Assembly: GCA_036736205.1 (NCBI GenBank)
Contig: DAINMX010000002.1
Location: 16,898-80,897 of the forward strand
Direction: 5' to 3'
From: XYA12-FULL-58-9 sp001798605
Lineage (GTDB): Bacteria; Myxococcota; XYA12-FULL-58-9
DNA: 64,000 bases
A model generated the notes under the pieces. That model was not told where the DNA came from and made no database searches. It saw only the letters and a list, made by a program, of their open reading frames with translations. Made by a program: the position numbers and the translations under genes. Positions 43,323-53,379 of this stretch are shown in pieces; the first letter of the stretch is position 1, and each line of letters opens with the position of its first letter.

Positions 43323-46300
43323 GTGTGGCGCAAATTGTTCATCATAGCGGCAATCATCTGCTGCATAGTCGCGGGAGCCGTCATTGCTCTCAAGAGTCGA
43401 CGAGTCGCCGACAACCTCAAGGCCTACCTCGTCCGCCAGGCACACGACCAATTTGGCGTCACCTTGGCGATGGCAGATCTCGAGGTGGAGCTACTGCCCC
43501 CCGGCATCAGCGTGAACCAAGTCATTGTCCAGCAAGCCGATTCTGTTGAGCCGTGGATTACCTTGCATCGGGGGCGTTTGCTCGTGCGTCCTTGGCCTTC
43601 GGCTGCTGGCGCTTTTGTCATACACAATCTCGAGCTCGACGGATTGCGTGGCGACATTGACCTGCGGGGTAGGGATGACCTCCTCCGACCCGGCGGTAAC
43701 GCCCGATCTCACATGGCAGTCGACATACGCGAGCTCTCGGTGTGGAACACATTTGCAAGCCTGCGCACGGACGACTTTGACATCACTATCGAACGGGGAG
43801 ACTGCCGGATGCGCCCCTCATTGGCGGGGCGGCAGATCGAGGTTCGGGTTGGCAACGCCATTCTCAGACGTGATGATCACCCCGTCAGCTTCGAGCTACA
43901 GACCCGTGGCCTGCTGCGCGGCTCCGTCGATCGGCCCGAACGACTGGAGATTGTACGAGGTCTCTTGGCCCTCAGAGGTGTAACGCTAAGCGCCACAGGC
44001 GGTGTTTCCCTCACAGGTTCCCAATCCCTTGACGCGGTTATCGAAGCCCACGCACCTCTGGGATTGGTCAACCAGCTCACCACCGAAGCCCCGCAGATGG
44101 GTGGCAACGCCGAGATAAGGATCGAGGTGAGCGGATCGACATCTGCCCCCAAGAGTCGCGTACACCTTCTGCTGACCGATCTGGTGGTTGAGCGCAAACC
44201 CCTTGGCACCGTGGAGATTGACGCCACCCACACCCCGGAGCGAATCGCCTTCGATTCCGTTCGTGTCAGCCACCCCATTGCCGGATCTGTTACCGGCAGC
44301 GGTGTTCTTAACCTCGATGAGAGTCTGTCGCTCGAGCTCAACGCTCGCCTTCACAGCGCGTCGTTGCCCCACGTCCTCGACCTCGCGGATATGCCCGATA
44401 CCTGGGTGCCGGTGTACCTCAACGCTGACGTTCAGGGCAGCGGCAGCTTCAATCCATTTCGGTTGAATCTCGAGTTGGGTGGCACGGTCGAACGCTTCGC
44501 GGTTCTCAACGACAGCTATCGCAATCCTGACGCTGTGCGCCTGATGTCGATCCCTGAGGTCGGCATCGAAGGAAGTTTTTACATCACTCGGCGGGCCATA
44601 ACTTTCGATCACATAGCGCTCTCCCGCAATGAGAGCATCCTACACGTAGAAGGTCCTATCTACTTTGACGCGTCCAAAGGCATTGATTTGCGCGCCTGGA
44701 CCGAACACATCCAAATGGCCGACATTGGCGCCATCGCGTCGGTGGAGTACGAAGGAAAGGGAGCGCTGGCCGCCACAATCCAAGGTCCGCTCATCGGTGC
44801 CCCCATCATCTCGGCGACGCTTGAGCTCGACGACTTCGCTGTTCAAGGTTTTTTCCTCGGTGATATTAAGAGCACCCTGGTATTTAGCGATCCCAACCTC
44901 ACCATCGGTCGAGCCACTGTCAAACGCAACGAGGGCACCGTAGAAGCCTCCGGTGCCTTCAATTTCGCAACCGAGATGCCCCGTGTCCACGGTGAATTTG
45001 CAATCAAGAACATCAACATCAGCGACGTTCTTGAAACCCTGGAGGTCGACGAGAGCATCTCGCAACGCTTTCACGCGCGCGTGGACGGCTCAGTCTCACT
45101 CTCAGGGCCCGTGACTCGACCGGCGGGACTGGTGGCCGTGTCTGGTCCCGACCTGCGCATCAACAACATTCATCTCGGCCGCCTTGCCGTGCATGGTGGA
45201 TTCTTTCGCGGCAATGAAAACATTTGGAGTGAGTTTCAAATCGAGCCCAAAAAGGGCAAGCTCGACGGGCGCGTCGCCTGGCTAAACGACGATACCCTGG
45301 AAATCAGCGGCGATGCCGTCTCTGTCCCACTGGCACTTGCCCAACCATTCTTTGGCAACCCGGAAATAGAGGGTCGTCTAACCGGCAAGGTGAGCTTGCA
45401 CGGCCCCAACACTGCGCTCTCGGGCACCATTGATGCCAACGTCGCAGGTTTGGTCGTCTCTGGGGTGCGCCTCGAAACCGCAAGCCTCGGTGCTACACTC
45501 GAGCGGGGCAAGATGAAGGTGACTGGCACAACCCTGGGCAACACATCCCGCGTCGATGCCACCATCGCACTTGGTGAGAAGCTGCCCTTCACCGCCACCG
45601 CAACCTATCAACGCCTCGAGCTCGGCCGCCTCATCGACTTGCCTGCAAATCTCAACATCGTGACCACTGGCACCATGTTCGCCCAAGGAGACATGACCGA
45701 TCCGGAGAACGTCATCGCCGATCTTCACGTCGAGGCCGCCGTGTTTGAATACGATGATCTCGAGCTGCGCTCCTTGCGACCGATCCGGCTCGAATACGCT
45801 GGCGGCCTCGTCCGTATCGAAGACATGATCATTTCCGGCAACGGCCTGCAGCTAAGCGCTGCTGGGCACCTCTATTCAAAGGAAGGTGTCAACCTGCAGA
45901 TTCTAGGCGTGGGTGACCTCAGGCCCTCGATTCGTAGATCTGCCAACCTCGATTGGTTGCGCGGCCGATTTGACGTCGGTGGCCGCATCACCGGACAATA
46001 CTCATCCCCAAAGGTAACAGGTAACGCCAGTCTGTCGGATGCCGCTTTGCGACTGCCGGGAACTGGGCAGATTCTCGAGAAGATCAACACGAAGTTGGTT
46101 TTCTCGGGACGCACCGTCACCGTCGAAACCGGCTCGGCGATACTCGGTGGTGGAACTGTGCGCTTCGCGGGCAGCGGCCTTTTGCCGGTTGATGGCGAGA
46201 GTCAGCTAAACCTGCGTGCCGATCTCGACTCAGTCACCTTGTACCCGATGTTGGAAGTCCAGACGGTGGTGTCGGGCAACCTGAACCTCATCGGGCCCCT

Positions 46301-47219
46301 AGACGGGCTCGCCCTGCGCGGTCGATTGAAGCTCGACTCCCTGCGCTATTCCGCAAACTTCGACCTCAACACGCTGGTTCCCAAGAGCAAAGCGCCGCTG
46401 CGTGTGACCACCCTCAATCCGAGCTCAGCCATCGAGCTCGGTGTCGCCATTTATGCCCCAAACAACATCATCATTTCCAACAACGTAGTGGACGCGGAGC
46501 TCCGAGCTGACCTCACCATCACCGGCACAACCGAGCGGGTCGGCTTGGTCGGCAGCATCACACCCATCCGAGCCAAAGCCCGACATGGCGACAATGAGTT
46601 TGTGGTCCATCGAGGCACTATCGATTTCACGGAGGAGTTCCGTATCTTCACTCAATTCGATCTGCACGCCACCACCGAGGCCTGCAAGATGAAGATCGGC
46701 GTCAACGTGCACGGCGATTCTGATCATGTCGCTGTGAGCTACCGCGGCGAGGATGACAACGGCAGGGCTGTCGACCAAAATGAGGTATCAACCTGTATCC
46801 TTGTGGGCATGCGCCAGCAGGACATTGACCGCCTTACCGCTGCAACCAGTCAAAACGACGCAGCCAACGCACTCAGCAATCCATTGGTGCAGGGCGGACT
46901 CGACGTCCTGTGGACCGTTTCTGGCATGGACGCCAAGGTTCGCAAGCTTCTGCCGATCAAGTTGGATCGCGTACGCCTGGAGAGCGCCTGGTCGCCGCAG
47001 TTTCGGCGCACCACCACTCGTGTATTGGTCGGCAAAGATCTCGGTTCCGACGTACAACTCGAATACGCTCGATCCATCGAGGAGGTGGACGACCAAGCAC
47101 TGCGCATCGAGTATCAACTCTCCGGCGTTGCGGCTCTCGAGGGGAACTGGCTGAGCGCTGGAGACGTCTCGGTCGAGGACTTTGGCCTCGATCTCAGACT
47201 CAGGTGGGAGTTCGAATAG
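43323..47219 (+). CDS. tamB: TamB-like translocation/assembly protein
   Basis: 1,298 residues from GTG 43323 with AGG 7 bases upstream. One N-terminal membrane helix (about residues 4-23) is followed by a very long, beta-repetitive body of short alternating strands, as in the TamB/AsmA (DUF490) bridge proteins. The C-terminal ~300 residues hold the DUF490 core (IRAKARHGDNEFVVHRGTID, followed by an LESAWSPQFRRTTTRVLVGK region). Such proteins span the periplasm and carry lipids or help insert outer-membrane proteins together with a TamA-type Omp85. The next gene, one base later, encodes that partner. Divergent from the REC-PilZ gene by about 190 bases, where no sharp promoter is seen. Confidence 0.88.
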   Translation: MWRKLFIIAAIICCIVAGAVIALKSRRVADNLKAYLVRQAHDQFGVTLAMADLEVELLPPGISVNQVIVQQADSVEPWITLHRGRLLVRPWPSAAGAFVIHNLELDGLRGDIDLRGRDDLLRPGGNARSHMAVDIRELSVWNTFASLRTDDFDITIERGDCRMRPSLAGRQIEVRVGNAILRRDDHPVSFELQTRGLLRGSVDRPERLEIVRGLLALRGVTLSATGGVSLTGSQSLDAVIEAHAPLGLVNQLTTEAPQMGGNAEIRIEVSGSTSAPKSRVHLLLTDLVVERKPLGTVEIDATHTPERIAFDSVRVSHPIAGSVTGSGVLNLDESLSLELNARLHSASLPHVLDLADMPDTWVPVYLNADVQGSGSFNPFRLNLELGGTVERFAVLNDSYRNPDAVRLMSIPEVGIEGSFYITRRAITFDHIALSRNESILHVEGPIYFDASKGIDLRAWTEHIQMADIGAIASVEYEGKGALAATIQGPLIGAPIISATLELDDFAVQGFFLGDIKSTLVFSDPNLTIGRATVKRNEGTVEASGAFNFATEMPRVHGEFAIKNINISDVLETLEVDESISQRFHARVDGSVSLSGPVTRPAGLVAVSGPDLRINNIHLGRLAVHGGFFRGNENIWSEFQIEPKKGKLDGRVAWLNDDTLEISGDAVSVPLALAQPFFGNPEIEGRLTGKVSLHGPNTALSGTIDANVAGLVVSGVRLETASLGATLERGKMKVTGTTLGNTSRVDATIALGEKLPFTATATYQRLELGRLIDLPANLNIVTTGTMFAQGDMTDPENVIADLHVEAAVFEYDDLELRSLRPIRLEYAGGLVRIEDMIISGNGLQLSAAGHLYSKEGVNLQILGVGDLRPSIRRSANLDWLRGRFDVGGRITGQYSSPKVTGNASLSDAALRLPGTGQILEKINTKLVFSGRTVTVETGSAILGGGTVRFAGSGLLPVDGESQLNLRADLDSVTLYPMLEVQTVVSGNLNLIGPLDGLALRGRLKLDSLRYSANFDLNTLVPKSKAPLRVTTLNPSSAIELGVAIYAPNNIIISNNVVDAELRADLTITGTTERVGLVGSITPIRAKARHGDNEFVVHRGTIDFTEEFRIFTQFDLHATTEACKMKIGVNVHGDSDHVAVSYRGEDDNGRAVDQNEVSTCILVGMRQQDIDRLTAATSQNDAANALSNPLVQGGLDVLWTVSGMDAKVRKLLPIKLDRVRLESAWSPQFRRTTTRVLVGKDLGSDVQLEYARSIEEVDDQALRIEYQLSGVAALEGNWLSAGDVSVEDFGLDLRLRWEFE

Positions 47220-47220
47220 C

Positions 47221-50200
47221 GTGTCAGCTCTGGTCCTCCTGGCTGTGATTGCCGCCGGCCAAGTCTCGGGCGACGCTCTGGCACCCTATCGTGGCCAGAC
47301 CGTTTTGTCTGTGGATGTATCCGCATCAGAGGACATCGATGTCGACGAGCTGCGTTCACTCATCGACATCCAACCTGGCTATCTCCTCTCATCCGACGTC
47401 GTGGGCGACGCACTCAAACGTCTGTATGCCCTGGGACGTTTCTCCGATGTCGGAGTGACGGCGGAGCGTCTGTCTGGAACCGTGAGTTTGCACTTCTATG
47501 TCCGACCGATCCGACGCCTTGACGAGCTGGAGATCAAAGGCCTCGAGAACGCGAGCGAAACTGAATTGCGCCGGGCGCTCGCCACCAAATCCGGTTCGGA
47601 GGTGGACAGTCGCACGGCGCAGCGACTCGATAACGCGGCAACTGACTATTTGCGCTCAGCGGGATTCCCAGCGGCCAAGGTCGACGTGAGTCTGGCATCT
47701 GCGCCAGACGCGGCCATGGTTTCGTACGTCGTCACCGTGGTCGAGGGAACACCCACTCGAGTGCATAGGGTCCGGTTCACTGGCCGACCTCGGCTGGCCC
47801 CATCCATCTTGTCAAATCTGGTAGAAACTGAAGAGGGAGGCATCCTGCACCAGGGTACCGTTGAGACTGATGCCAAACGGCTACGTGATGCGTACCGCGC
47901 CCACGGTTTTCTCGAAGCGGAAGTCTCTACACCACGGATGACGACCGAGGGCAGCCAAGCCGTGGTCAATTTTCCAATTCAGGCTGGAGACCACATCGTC
48001 ATTGAGGTCGAGGGGAGCACCGTTCTCACCCGCGGGGATGTGGTTGCCCTATGGCCAACATCGGACAACAAGCCGCAACCGGCTGACCTTGAGCTCTTCG
48101 CTCAGCGACTCGAGGCACACTATCGACAAATCGGGTTTCTTGACGCCCAGGTGACCCTCAGGTCGAAGCGCGATGCTGCCAAGGAAGAAACAATCTATCG
48201 TCTCCGAATTCGCGAAGGCCCCATTGTCCGAGTCACCCGTATCGTGTTTCCCGGTGCCAATGCCATCCGACCAAAACTACTAGAGGCACAGATTCGTTCG
48301 TACCTCAGTCGGGAGCTCGAAACAGGGGAGTTTTTTCAGCGAATCCGTGCTGCCCACAAATGCCTCGCCTGGCCAAGAAGTATGGACGGTGGCAAGCAGG
48401 GCTGCGCCGTGCCCATTCCCGATCCGGAGGATCGCTGGATCACCGACACCTACAAAGACGCCCTCGACGAAATCACAGCAGCATACCATGCAATAGGTTT
48501 TCGCAACGTCAAGGTTGGCCCCGTGGAGTCTCGGCGGCGCGAGAATGACATCTCAGTGACAGTCCCTGTCGTCGAGGGTACGCAAACGACCATTGCCGCC
48601 ATTGCCTTCAGCGGCAATGAAGCCTTCACGGCCGCTGAACTCCTGGAAACCGTGGAGGCGGCGGGCTCCGAGGATGGTGTCGCACAACGGCTGAATGCCC
48701 CGTATTCTGCTGCCGACATCGAAGACGCCCGCATCGCGATACTCCGTCGCTATCGTGATCTCGGTTATCTTTATTGCCACGCGTTCACGACGGAGAAATT
48801 CTCCCATGACGGCCGCGACGCCGAAGTAACCTTCCGCTTCGAAGAAGGACCACAGGTGCACATCGAGCGCATCCTGGTACGCGGTAACCGTTATACAAAC
48901 GACAGCGTCATTCGCAGTCGCATTTCCACGAAGCCTGGAGACCTCTATCGACTCGACCGAGCCCTCGCCGACCAACGCTCCATCGCCGAGCTCGGAGTCT
49001 TCTCTAATGTCCGGGTGAAGATTATCGACGAGGAGAAGCCCGCGGAGCGAAAAGACATGGTAGCCGAGGTAACTGAGCGAGGCCGCCACTCTATTGAGGG
49101 AAGGTTCGGCCTCTCCTCAGCCGAAGGGCCCAGGGTTTCTGCCTCCTACTCCCACAACAATGTATTGGGAACGGCGTCGACCTTTTCTACCTCCCTGCGC
49201 TTGAATCGCCAATTGTTTTTCGGCCTTTACGGCGAGCATTCGGAGCTGATGGCCAACCGCTACGAGACGCTCAGCGCTATCGATCAATTGGAGCGTGCAC
49301 TCCGTATCGGGTTGCAGTCGCCCAAACAAAAAGGATTGCCCTTCGATCCGTTGGCCCGCATCGATCTCGTGCACGAACGGGAAAACGCCATCTCCTATTT
49401 GAGTGATTCCTATTCAGCTATCCTTGGCGTCGACTTCACGCCGACGAACTCTTTGACTTTCTCTATTGAGCCACAGATCTCCTACACCAACATTGCTTGC
49501 GAGGAGTTGTTGGGCACCAAGAAGTGCACAGAGGAGCTGCTCACTCAACGCCTCAGTGGCCGCCGCGCCATCGACTTGGGAGCACGCCAGGCGGTACAGC
49601 TGAGTCCCAGCATCACTTTGGATAAACGAGACAACGCGTTCAATCCGACCCGGGGTTTCTATGCCAGCATCAAGGGCGTCTACGCCATTGGACGTGCACA
49701 ACCCCCCGCGGCCACCAGCGCGTCGAGTCAAAACACCGTCAGTCGGGAATTCGAACCCACCTCGCTGCCCGCGGCTCCCTCCCCCCCTCCTCCCGCAGAA
49801 CGAACGTTCTCGTATACCCGCGTCGAAGCTCGGGTCTCCGCATATGTGCCCACCAATGGGCTCGTCCTCGCCGTTTCCGCAAGAACCGGCATCGTTGGCA
49901 TCATCGATGGAGACGTACCCATCGACGAGCGTTTCTTCATTGGCGGGCGGAGCACGCTGCGGGGGTTTCCCGAAGGCGGAACAGTCATCCCGGAAGATGC
50001 TTGTGTTTATGACTCGAGTATCGACGGAGATGAGGAGTTCACCTGTGGTGGCGTTCCAGAGCGCAAGAAGCTGGGACGGACGGCAGACGAGGCACCGCTG
50101 AGCACCGGGGGTGAGTTCTTTCTACTCTTCAAAGTCGAAGCCCGCATTCCCATGGCGCTGTTTAGCGACAATGTGTCGTTGGGCTTCTTTATGGACTTTG

Positions 50201-50385
50201 GCAATCTTTGGATCGAGCCCCCAACGATCAAGGACCTATCCTTCCGCGTTGGCACAGGTGTTGGCATCCGGTGGGCGTCACCGGTTGGACCTTTGGCGCT
50301 CGACATAGGCGTCAATACAAATCCCAAATCCATTAATGGCGAGCCTTCGGCACCCCTGCCACATTTCTCGGTGACGGTCTTTTAG
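47221..50385 (+). CDS. Omp85-family outer-membrane assembly protein (TamA/BamA-like)
   Basis: 1,054 residues from GTG 47221, one base after the tamB stop and 11 bases after GGGAG. A cleavable signal (VLLAVIAAGQVSG) leads into several POTRA domains over residues ~25-680, more than the three of TamA and at least the five of BamA. A C-terminal beta barrel (~690-1054) follows. The lid-loop motif GGRSTLRGFPEG matches the conserved (V/L)RGF of Omp85 proteins, and the last strand ends in Phe (FSVTVF). Its adjacency to tamB argues for a TamA role; the POTRA number leaves BamA possible. A proline-rich barrel loop (PPPPAERTF region) is unusual. Confidence 0.9.
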   Translation: MSALVLLAVIAAGQVSGDALAPYRGQTVLSVDVSASEDIDVDELRSLIDIQPGYLLSSDVVGDALKRLYALGRFSDVGVTAERLSGTVSLHFYVRPIRRLDELEIKGLENASETELRRALATKSGSEVDSRTAQRLDNAATDYLRSAGFPAAKVDVSLASAPDAAMVSYVVTVVEGTPTRVHRVRFTGRPRLAPSILSNLVETEEGGILHQGTVETDAKRLRDAYRAHGFLEAEVSTPRMTTEGSQAVVNFPIQAGDHIVIEVEGSTVLTRGDVVALWPTSDNKPQPADLELFAQRLEAHYRQIGFLDAQVTLRSKRDAAKEETIYRLRIREGPIVRVTRIVFPGANAIRPKLLEAQIRSYLSRELETGEFFQRIRAAHKCLAWPRSMDGGKQGCAVPIPDPEDRWITDTYKDALDEITAAYHAIGFRNVKVGPVESRRRENDISVTVPVVEGTQTTIAAIAFSGNEAFTAAELLETVEAAGSEDGVAQRLNAPYSAADIEDARIAILRRYRDLGYLYCHAFTTEKFSHDGRDAEVTFRFEEGPQVHIERILVRGNRYTNDSVIRSRISTKPGDLYRLDRALADQRSIAELGVFSNVRVKIIDEEKPAERKDMVAEVTERGRHSIEGRFGLSSAEGPRVSASYSHNNVLGTASTFSTSLRLNRQLFFGLYGEHSELMANRYETLSAIDQLERALRIGLQSPKQKGLPFDPLARIDLVHERENAISYLSDSYSAILGVDFTPTNSLTFSIEPQISYTNIACEELLGTKKCTEELLTQRLSGRRAIDLGARQAVQLSPSITLDKRDNAFNPTRGFYASIKGVYAIGRAQPPAATSASSQNTVSREFEPTSLPAAPSPPPPAERTFSYTRVEARVSAYVPTNGLVLAVSARTGIVGIIDGDVPIDERFFIGGRSTLRGFPEGGTVIPEDACVYDSSIDGDEEFTCGGVPERKKLGRTADEAPLSTGGEFFLLFKVEARIPMALFSDNVSLGFFMDFGNLWIEPPTIKDLSFRVGTGVGIRWASPVGPLALDIGVNTNPKSINGEPSAPLPHFSVTVF

Positions 50386-50406
50386 CCCGCTCTCTCGTGA
50401 CCAATG

Positions 50407-50970
50407 TCAGATCGGCGTCGAAGGTGCCTCCTCGGACAGGCCCTGTTCGAGCACGATCCCCACCGTGTCCGCTAGAGCCTGCAACAGCCGCAGGGTGTCG
50501 GCATCCAGGGGCCGCTCGAGCCGTAGCCACAGGGCGCCGATGGTATCGTTTAGGCCACGGATCGGAATGAGCACACACTTCCCGACCACCAACAACTTGC
50601 CTGTGGTGGAAACTTCCGCGCGTTGTTGCTCTGCGGGCAAGGGAGAAACGTCCCCGACTGAGATAAGGGGCCAAGCCGTCGGCCGCTCCAGAAGCAAACA
50701 GCAACCCGTGCCGCCGACTGCGTCGCAAATTCGGGTAACCAGATCCAATCCCAATTCAGGAGCAGCACGCGCCCCAATGAGGTCCCGAGCAATGGCACCG
50801 AGCCGTGTACGTCGCTTTTCGGGGTCTTGAACGGCGCGATCGAGACAGGCCCGCATCTCCTCGAGTCCCTCGAAGAACGTATCGATGAACGAACGGCCAC
50901 ACAGCTCCGCATGATCCGCGGCGACGGATGGCAGAATGCTTTCCTCAGATGGCTTGACCCTGCGAGACAC
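50407..50970 (-). CDS. GAF-domain protein
   Basis: About 187 residues from GTG 50970; TTG 50973 is the alternative. After a ~30-residue lead come helices (SFIDTFFEGLEEMRACLDRAV) and a GAF-like domain (GTGCCLLLERPTAWPLIS, CVLIPIRGLNDTIGALWL). No output domain is attached, so it would sense a small molecule or redox state and signal through a partner. It is convergent with the Omp85 gene and divergent from kdsB. The kdsB promoter boxes lie within and next to its 5' coding end. No clear ribosome site is visible. Confidence 0.7.
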   Translation of the reverse strand: MSRRVKPSEESILPSVAADHAELCGRSFIDTFFEGLEEMRACLDRAVQDPEKRRTRLGAIARDLIGARAAPELGLDLVTRICDAVGGTGCCLLLERPTAWPLISVGDVSPLPAEQQRAEVSTTGKLLVVGKCVLIPIRGLNDTIGALWLRLERPLDADTLRLLQALADTVGIVLEQGLSEEAPSTPI

Positions 50971-50982
50971 CAAACCTATATA
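50954..50982 (+). promoter_or_regulatory. Promoter of the kdsB-pyrG-kdsA-kdsC operon
   Basis: TTGACC at 50954-50959 and TATATA at 50977-50982, spaced by 17 bases. Transcription would start near 50989, about eight bases before the kdsB ATG, with no Shine-Dalgarno sequence. The -35 box lies inside the coding start of the divergent GAF gene, so expression of the two genes should interfere. Confidence 0.65.
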
Positions 50983-50996
50983 CCGCCATTGTTGCT

Positions 50997-51743
50997 ATGC
51001 GAACAGCGATCATCATCCCAGCTCGACTCGCAGCAACGCGACTCCCCAACAAGTTATTGCAGGCTCTTGGTGACCGACCTCTGATAGCATGTACTGCGGC
51101 CCAAGCGCGCAAGTGCAAGAACGTCGATGAAGTGGTCGTCGCCACCGATGACGAGAGCATCAAGAGGGTTGTCGAAGCCCATGGGGGCCATGCTGTGATG
51201 ACCGACGTCGGCCATGCGAGTGGCACAGACCGAGTGGCTGAGGCGGCTGCGATCGTCGGCGCCGATCTGGTGGTCAATCTCCAGGGCGATGAGCCCTTCA
51301 TCCATCCACTTGATCTGGAGGATCTATTTCAGATCCTCCGGCAACAGAGGACAAACCTGGCTACCCTGGCTACCCCGATCACCGAGATGTGGGATTGGGA
51401 AAACCCCAATGTTGTCAAGGTTGTTTGTCGTGACGATGGTCAAGCACTTTATTTTTCGCGCGCAAAGATTCCGTTTGATCGCGACAGCCGGCATGGACTA
51501 AAGGGCACCATGCGTCACATCGGTGTCTACGGCTATCAACGCGATGCCCTCAACCGACTCAGCCGGACGCCGCCACATCCCTTGGAGCAACGCGAGTGCC
51601 TGGAACAGCTGCGCGCCTTGGCGCTGGGCATGTCGATAGCTGTTGTTCCCTCTCGCTCGGTTACGCTGGGCATCGACACCGCAGAAGATCTCGCTCGAGC
51701 GCGCGCTCGAGTGCAACAATTGGGGGAAACAGCTTTTCCGTGA
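50997..51743 (+). CDS. kdsB: CMP-KDO synthetase
   Basis: 248 residues. Motifs of 3-deoxy-manno-octulosonate cytidylyltransferase are complete: IIPARLAATRLPNKLL, VATDDESI, MTDVGHASGTDR, VNLQGDEPFI, YFSRAKIPF, HIGVYGY and the LEQLRALALGM/GIDTAEDL end. It activates KDO with CTP for LPS inner-core synthesis. It is the first gene of an operon with pyrG, kdsA and kdsC, so both of its substrates are supplied by neighbouring genes. The probable promoter gives only a very short leader. Confidence 0.97.
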   Translation: MRTAIIIPARLAATRLPNKLLQALGDRPLIACTAAQARKCKNVDEVVVATDDESIKRVVEAHGGHAVMTDVGHASGTDRVAEAAAIVGADLVVNLQGDEPFIHPLDLEDLFQILRQQRTNLATLATPITEMWDWENPNVVKVVCRDDGQALYFSRAKIPFDRDSRHGLKGTMRHIGVYGYQRDALNRLSRTPPHPLEQRECLEQLRALALGMSIAVVPSRSVTLGIDTAEDLARARARVQQLGETAFP

Positions 51744-51750
51744 GGAAACC

Positions 51751-53379
51751 ATGACACGCCGCCAGCCAAAGTTCGTATTCATCACCGGGGGAGTTGTTTC
51801 GTCGTTGGGCAAAGGACTCGCGGCAGCATCCATTGGTGCGCTGATGGAGAACCGCGGCCTCAAGGTCCAGATTCTCAAGCTCGACCCCTACCTGAACGTA
51901 GATCCGGGCACCATGAGCCCATTCCAACATGGTGAAGTCTTTGTAACCGACGATGGAGCGGAGACCGACCTCGACCTCGGTCACTACGAACGATTCACCA
52001 ATGCGCAGATGTCGCAACGCAACAACGCGACTTCGGGACGCATCTATTCGCGAGTCATCGAGAAGGAGCGCCGCGGAGACTACCTAGGTGGCACCGTCCA
52101 AGTGATCCCCCACGTCACCGATGAGATCAAAGAGGTCATTCATGCGGCCGCAGAGGGTTGTGACATCTGCATAGTGGAAATCGGCGGCACCGTTGGCGAC
52201 ATCGAGTCGTTGCCCTTCCTCGAAGCCCTGAGGCAAATGCCGTACGACGTGGGTCGCGAAAACGTCATCTACGTCCATCTCACGTTGGTGCCCTATTTGC
52301 GAATGGCGGCAGAGGTGAAAACCAAACCGACGCAACACTCGGTCAAAGAGCTGCGGGAAATCGGTATCTCTGCTGACATCGTCCTTTGTCGTTGTGAGGA
52401 AGCTATCGAGCCTGGCGTGAAGAAGAAGATCGCCATGTTCTGCAATGTGGCCGACGATTGTGTCTTCTCTGCCGCTGACGTTCCAATCATCTACCAGTTG
52501 CCCCTCGAGCTGCATCGGGAAGGCCTGGATGACAAGGTGGCTGAGATCCTTAACATCTGGTCCAGGGCCCCGGCACTCGATCGTTGGAAACGTATTGTCG
52601 ATCGCATTCGCGATCCCAAGGACGAGGTAAGCATCGTCGTCGCCGGCAAGTACGTCGACCTGGTCGATTCCTACAAGAGTTTGCACGAAGCGCTCAAACA
52701 CGGCGGCATCGCCAACAGCTGTCGCGTCAATTTGGACTACGTCGACAGCGAGCAGCTTGAAACCGACCCGAACATCCTCGAGCGCATCGCCCAAGCGGAT
52801 GGATTGCTCATTCCCGGCGGATTTGGGGAACGTGGAGTCGAGGGGAAGATCAGTGCGGTTCGCTACGCCCGGGAGAATAAAAAGCCGTTTTTCGGTATCT
52901 GCCTCGGTCTGCATGCGGCGACCATCGAATTCGCTCGAAACGTCGTCGGCCTCCAGGGCGCAAACTCCCAGGAGCTCAATCCAAAAACGCCCCACCCCGT
53001 GATTGCGTTGATGGAACATCAAAAGGCAATCACGGACAAGGGCGGCACCATGCGGCTCGGTGCATATCCCTGCAAGCTTCGCAGCGATACCCTAGCGCAC
53101 AGAACCTACAAGACGGAAGAGATCAGCGAGCGGCACCGCCACCGCTTTGAGGTCAACAACGACTACCGCCAACGTTTGGCCGAAGCCGGCTTGATCTTTT
53201 CGGGCACCTCACCAGACGACCACCTGGTGGAAATGATCGAGCTCAGAGACCATCCTTGGTTTCTTGCATGCCAGTTTCACCCCGAGTTTAAGAGCAAACC
53301 CTTTGCGCCACATCCACTGTTTGCCGGATTCATTGGCGCAGCGCTGAAACACCACCGAGACCGCGAGAGCAACGGGTGA
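51751..53379 (+). CDS. pyrG: CTP synthase
   Basis: 542 residues from ATG 51751 (GAGGA upstream, overlapping the kdsB stop); the frame is open further upstream but that part is the kdsB gene. The synthetase domain starts FVFITGGVVSSLGKGL; the glutaminase domain shows PGGFGERGVEGK, FGICLGLH (nucleophile Cys) and the H-x-E pair in CQFHPEFKS. It aminates UTP to CTP using glutamine. Its place between the KDO genes provides the CTP that KdsB consumes, an arrangement also seen in E. coli relatives and deltaproteobacteria in partial form. Confidence 0.97.
   Translation: MTRRQPKFVFITGGVVSSLGKGLAAASIGALMENRGLKVQILKLDPYLNVDPGTMSPFQHGEVFVTDDGAETDLDLGHYERFTNAQMSQRNNATSGRIYSRVIEKERRGDYLGGTVQVIPHVTDEIKEVIHAAAEGCDICIVEIGGTVGDIESLPFLEALRQMPYDVGRENVIYVHLTLVPYLRMAAEVKTKPTQHSVKELREIGISADIVLCRCEEAIEPGVKKKIAMFCNVADDCVFSAADVPIIYQLPLELHREGLDDKVAEILNIWSRAPALDRWKRIVDRIRDPKDEVSIVVAGKYVDLVDSYKSLHEALKHGGIANSCRVNLDYVDSEQLETDPNILERIAQADGLLIPGGFGERGVEGKISAVRYARENKKPFFGICLGLHAATIEFARNVVGLQGANSQELNPKTPHPVIALMEHQKAITDKGGTMRLGAYPCKLRSDTLAHRTYKTEEISERHRHRFEVNNDYRQRLAEAGLIFSGTSPDDHLVEMIELRDHPWFLACQFHPEFKSKPFAPHPLFAGFIGAALKHHRDRESNG

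Noticed and set aside
52084..53022. Open frame of 312 codons on the minus strand
   Set aside because: Antisense to pyrG, a complete and conserved gene.
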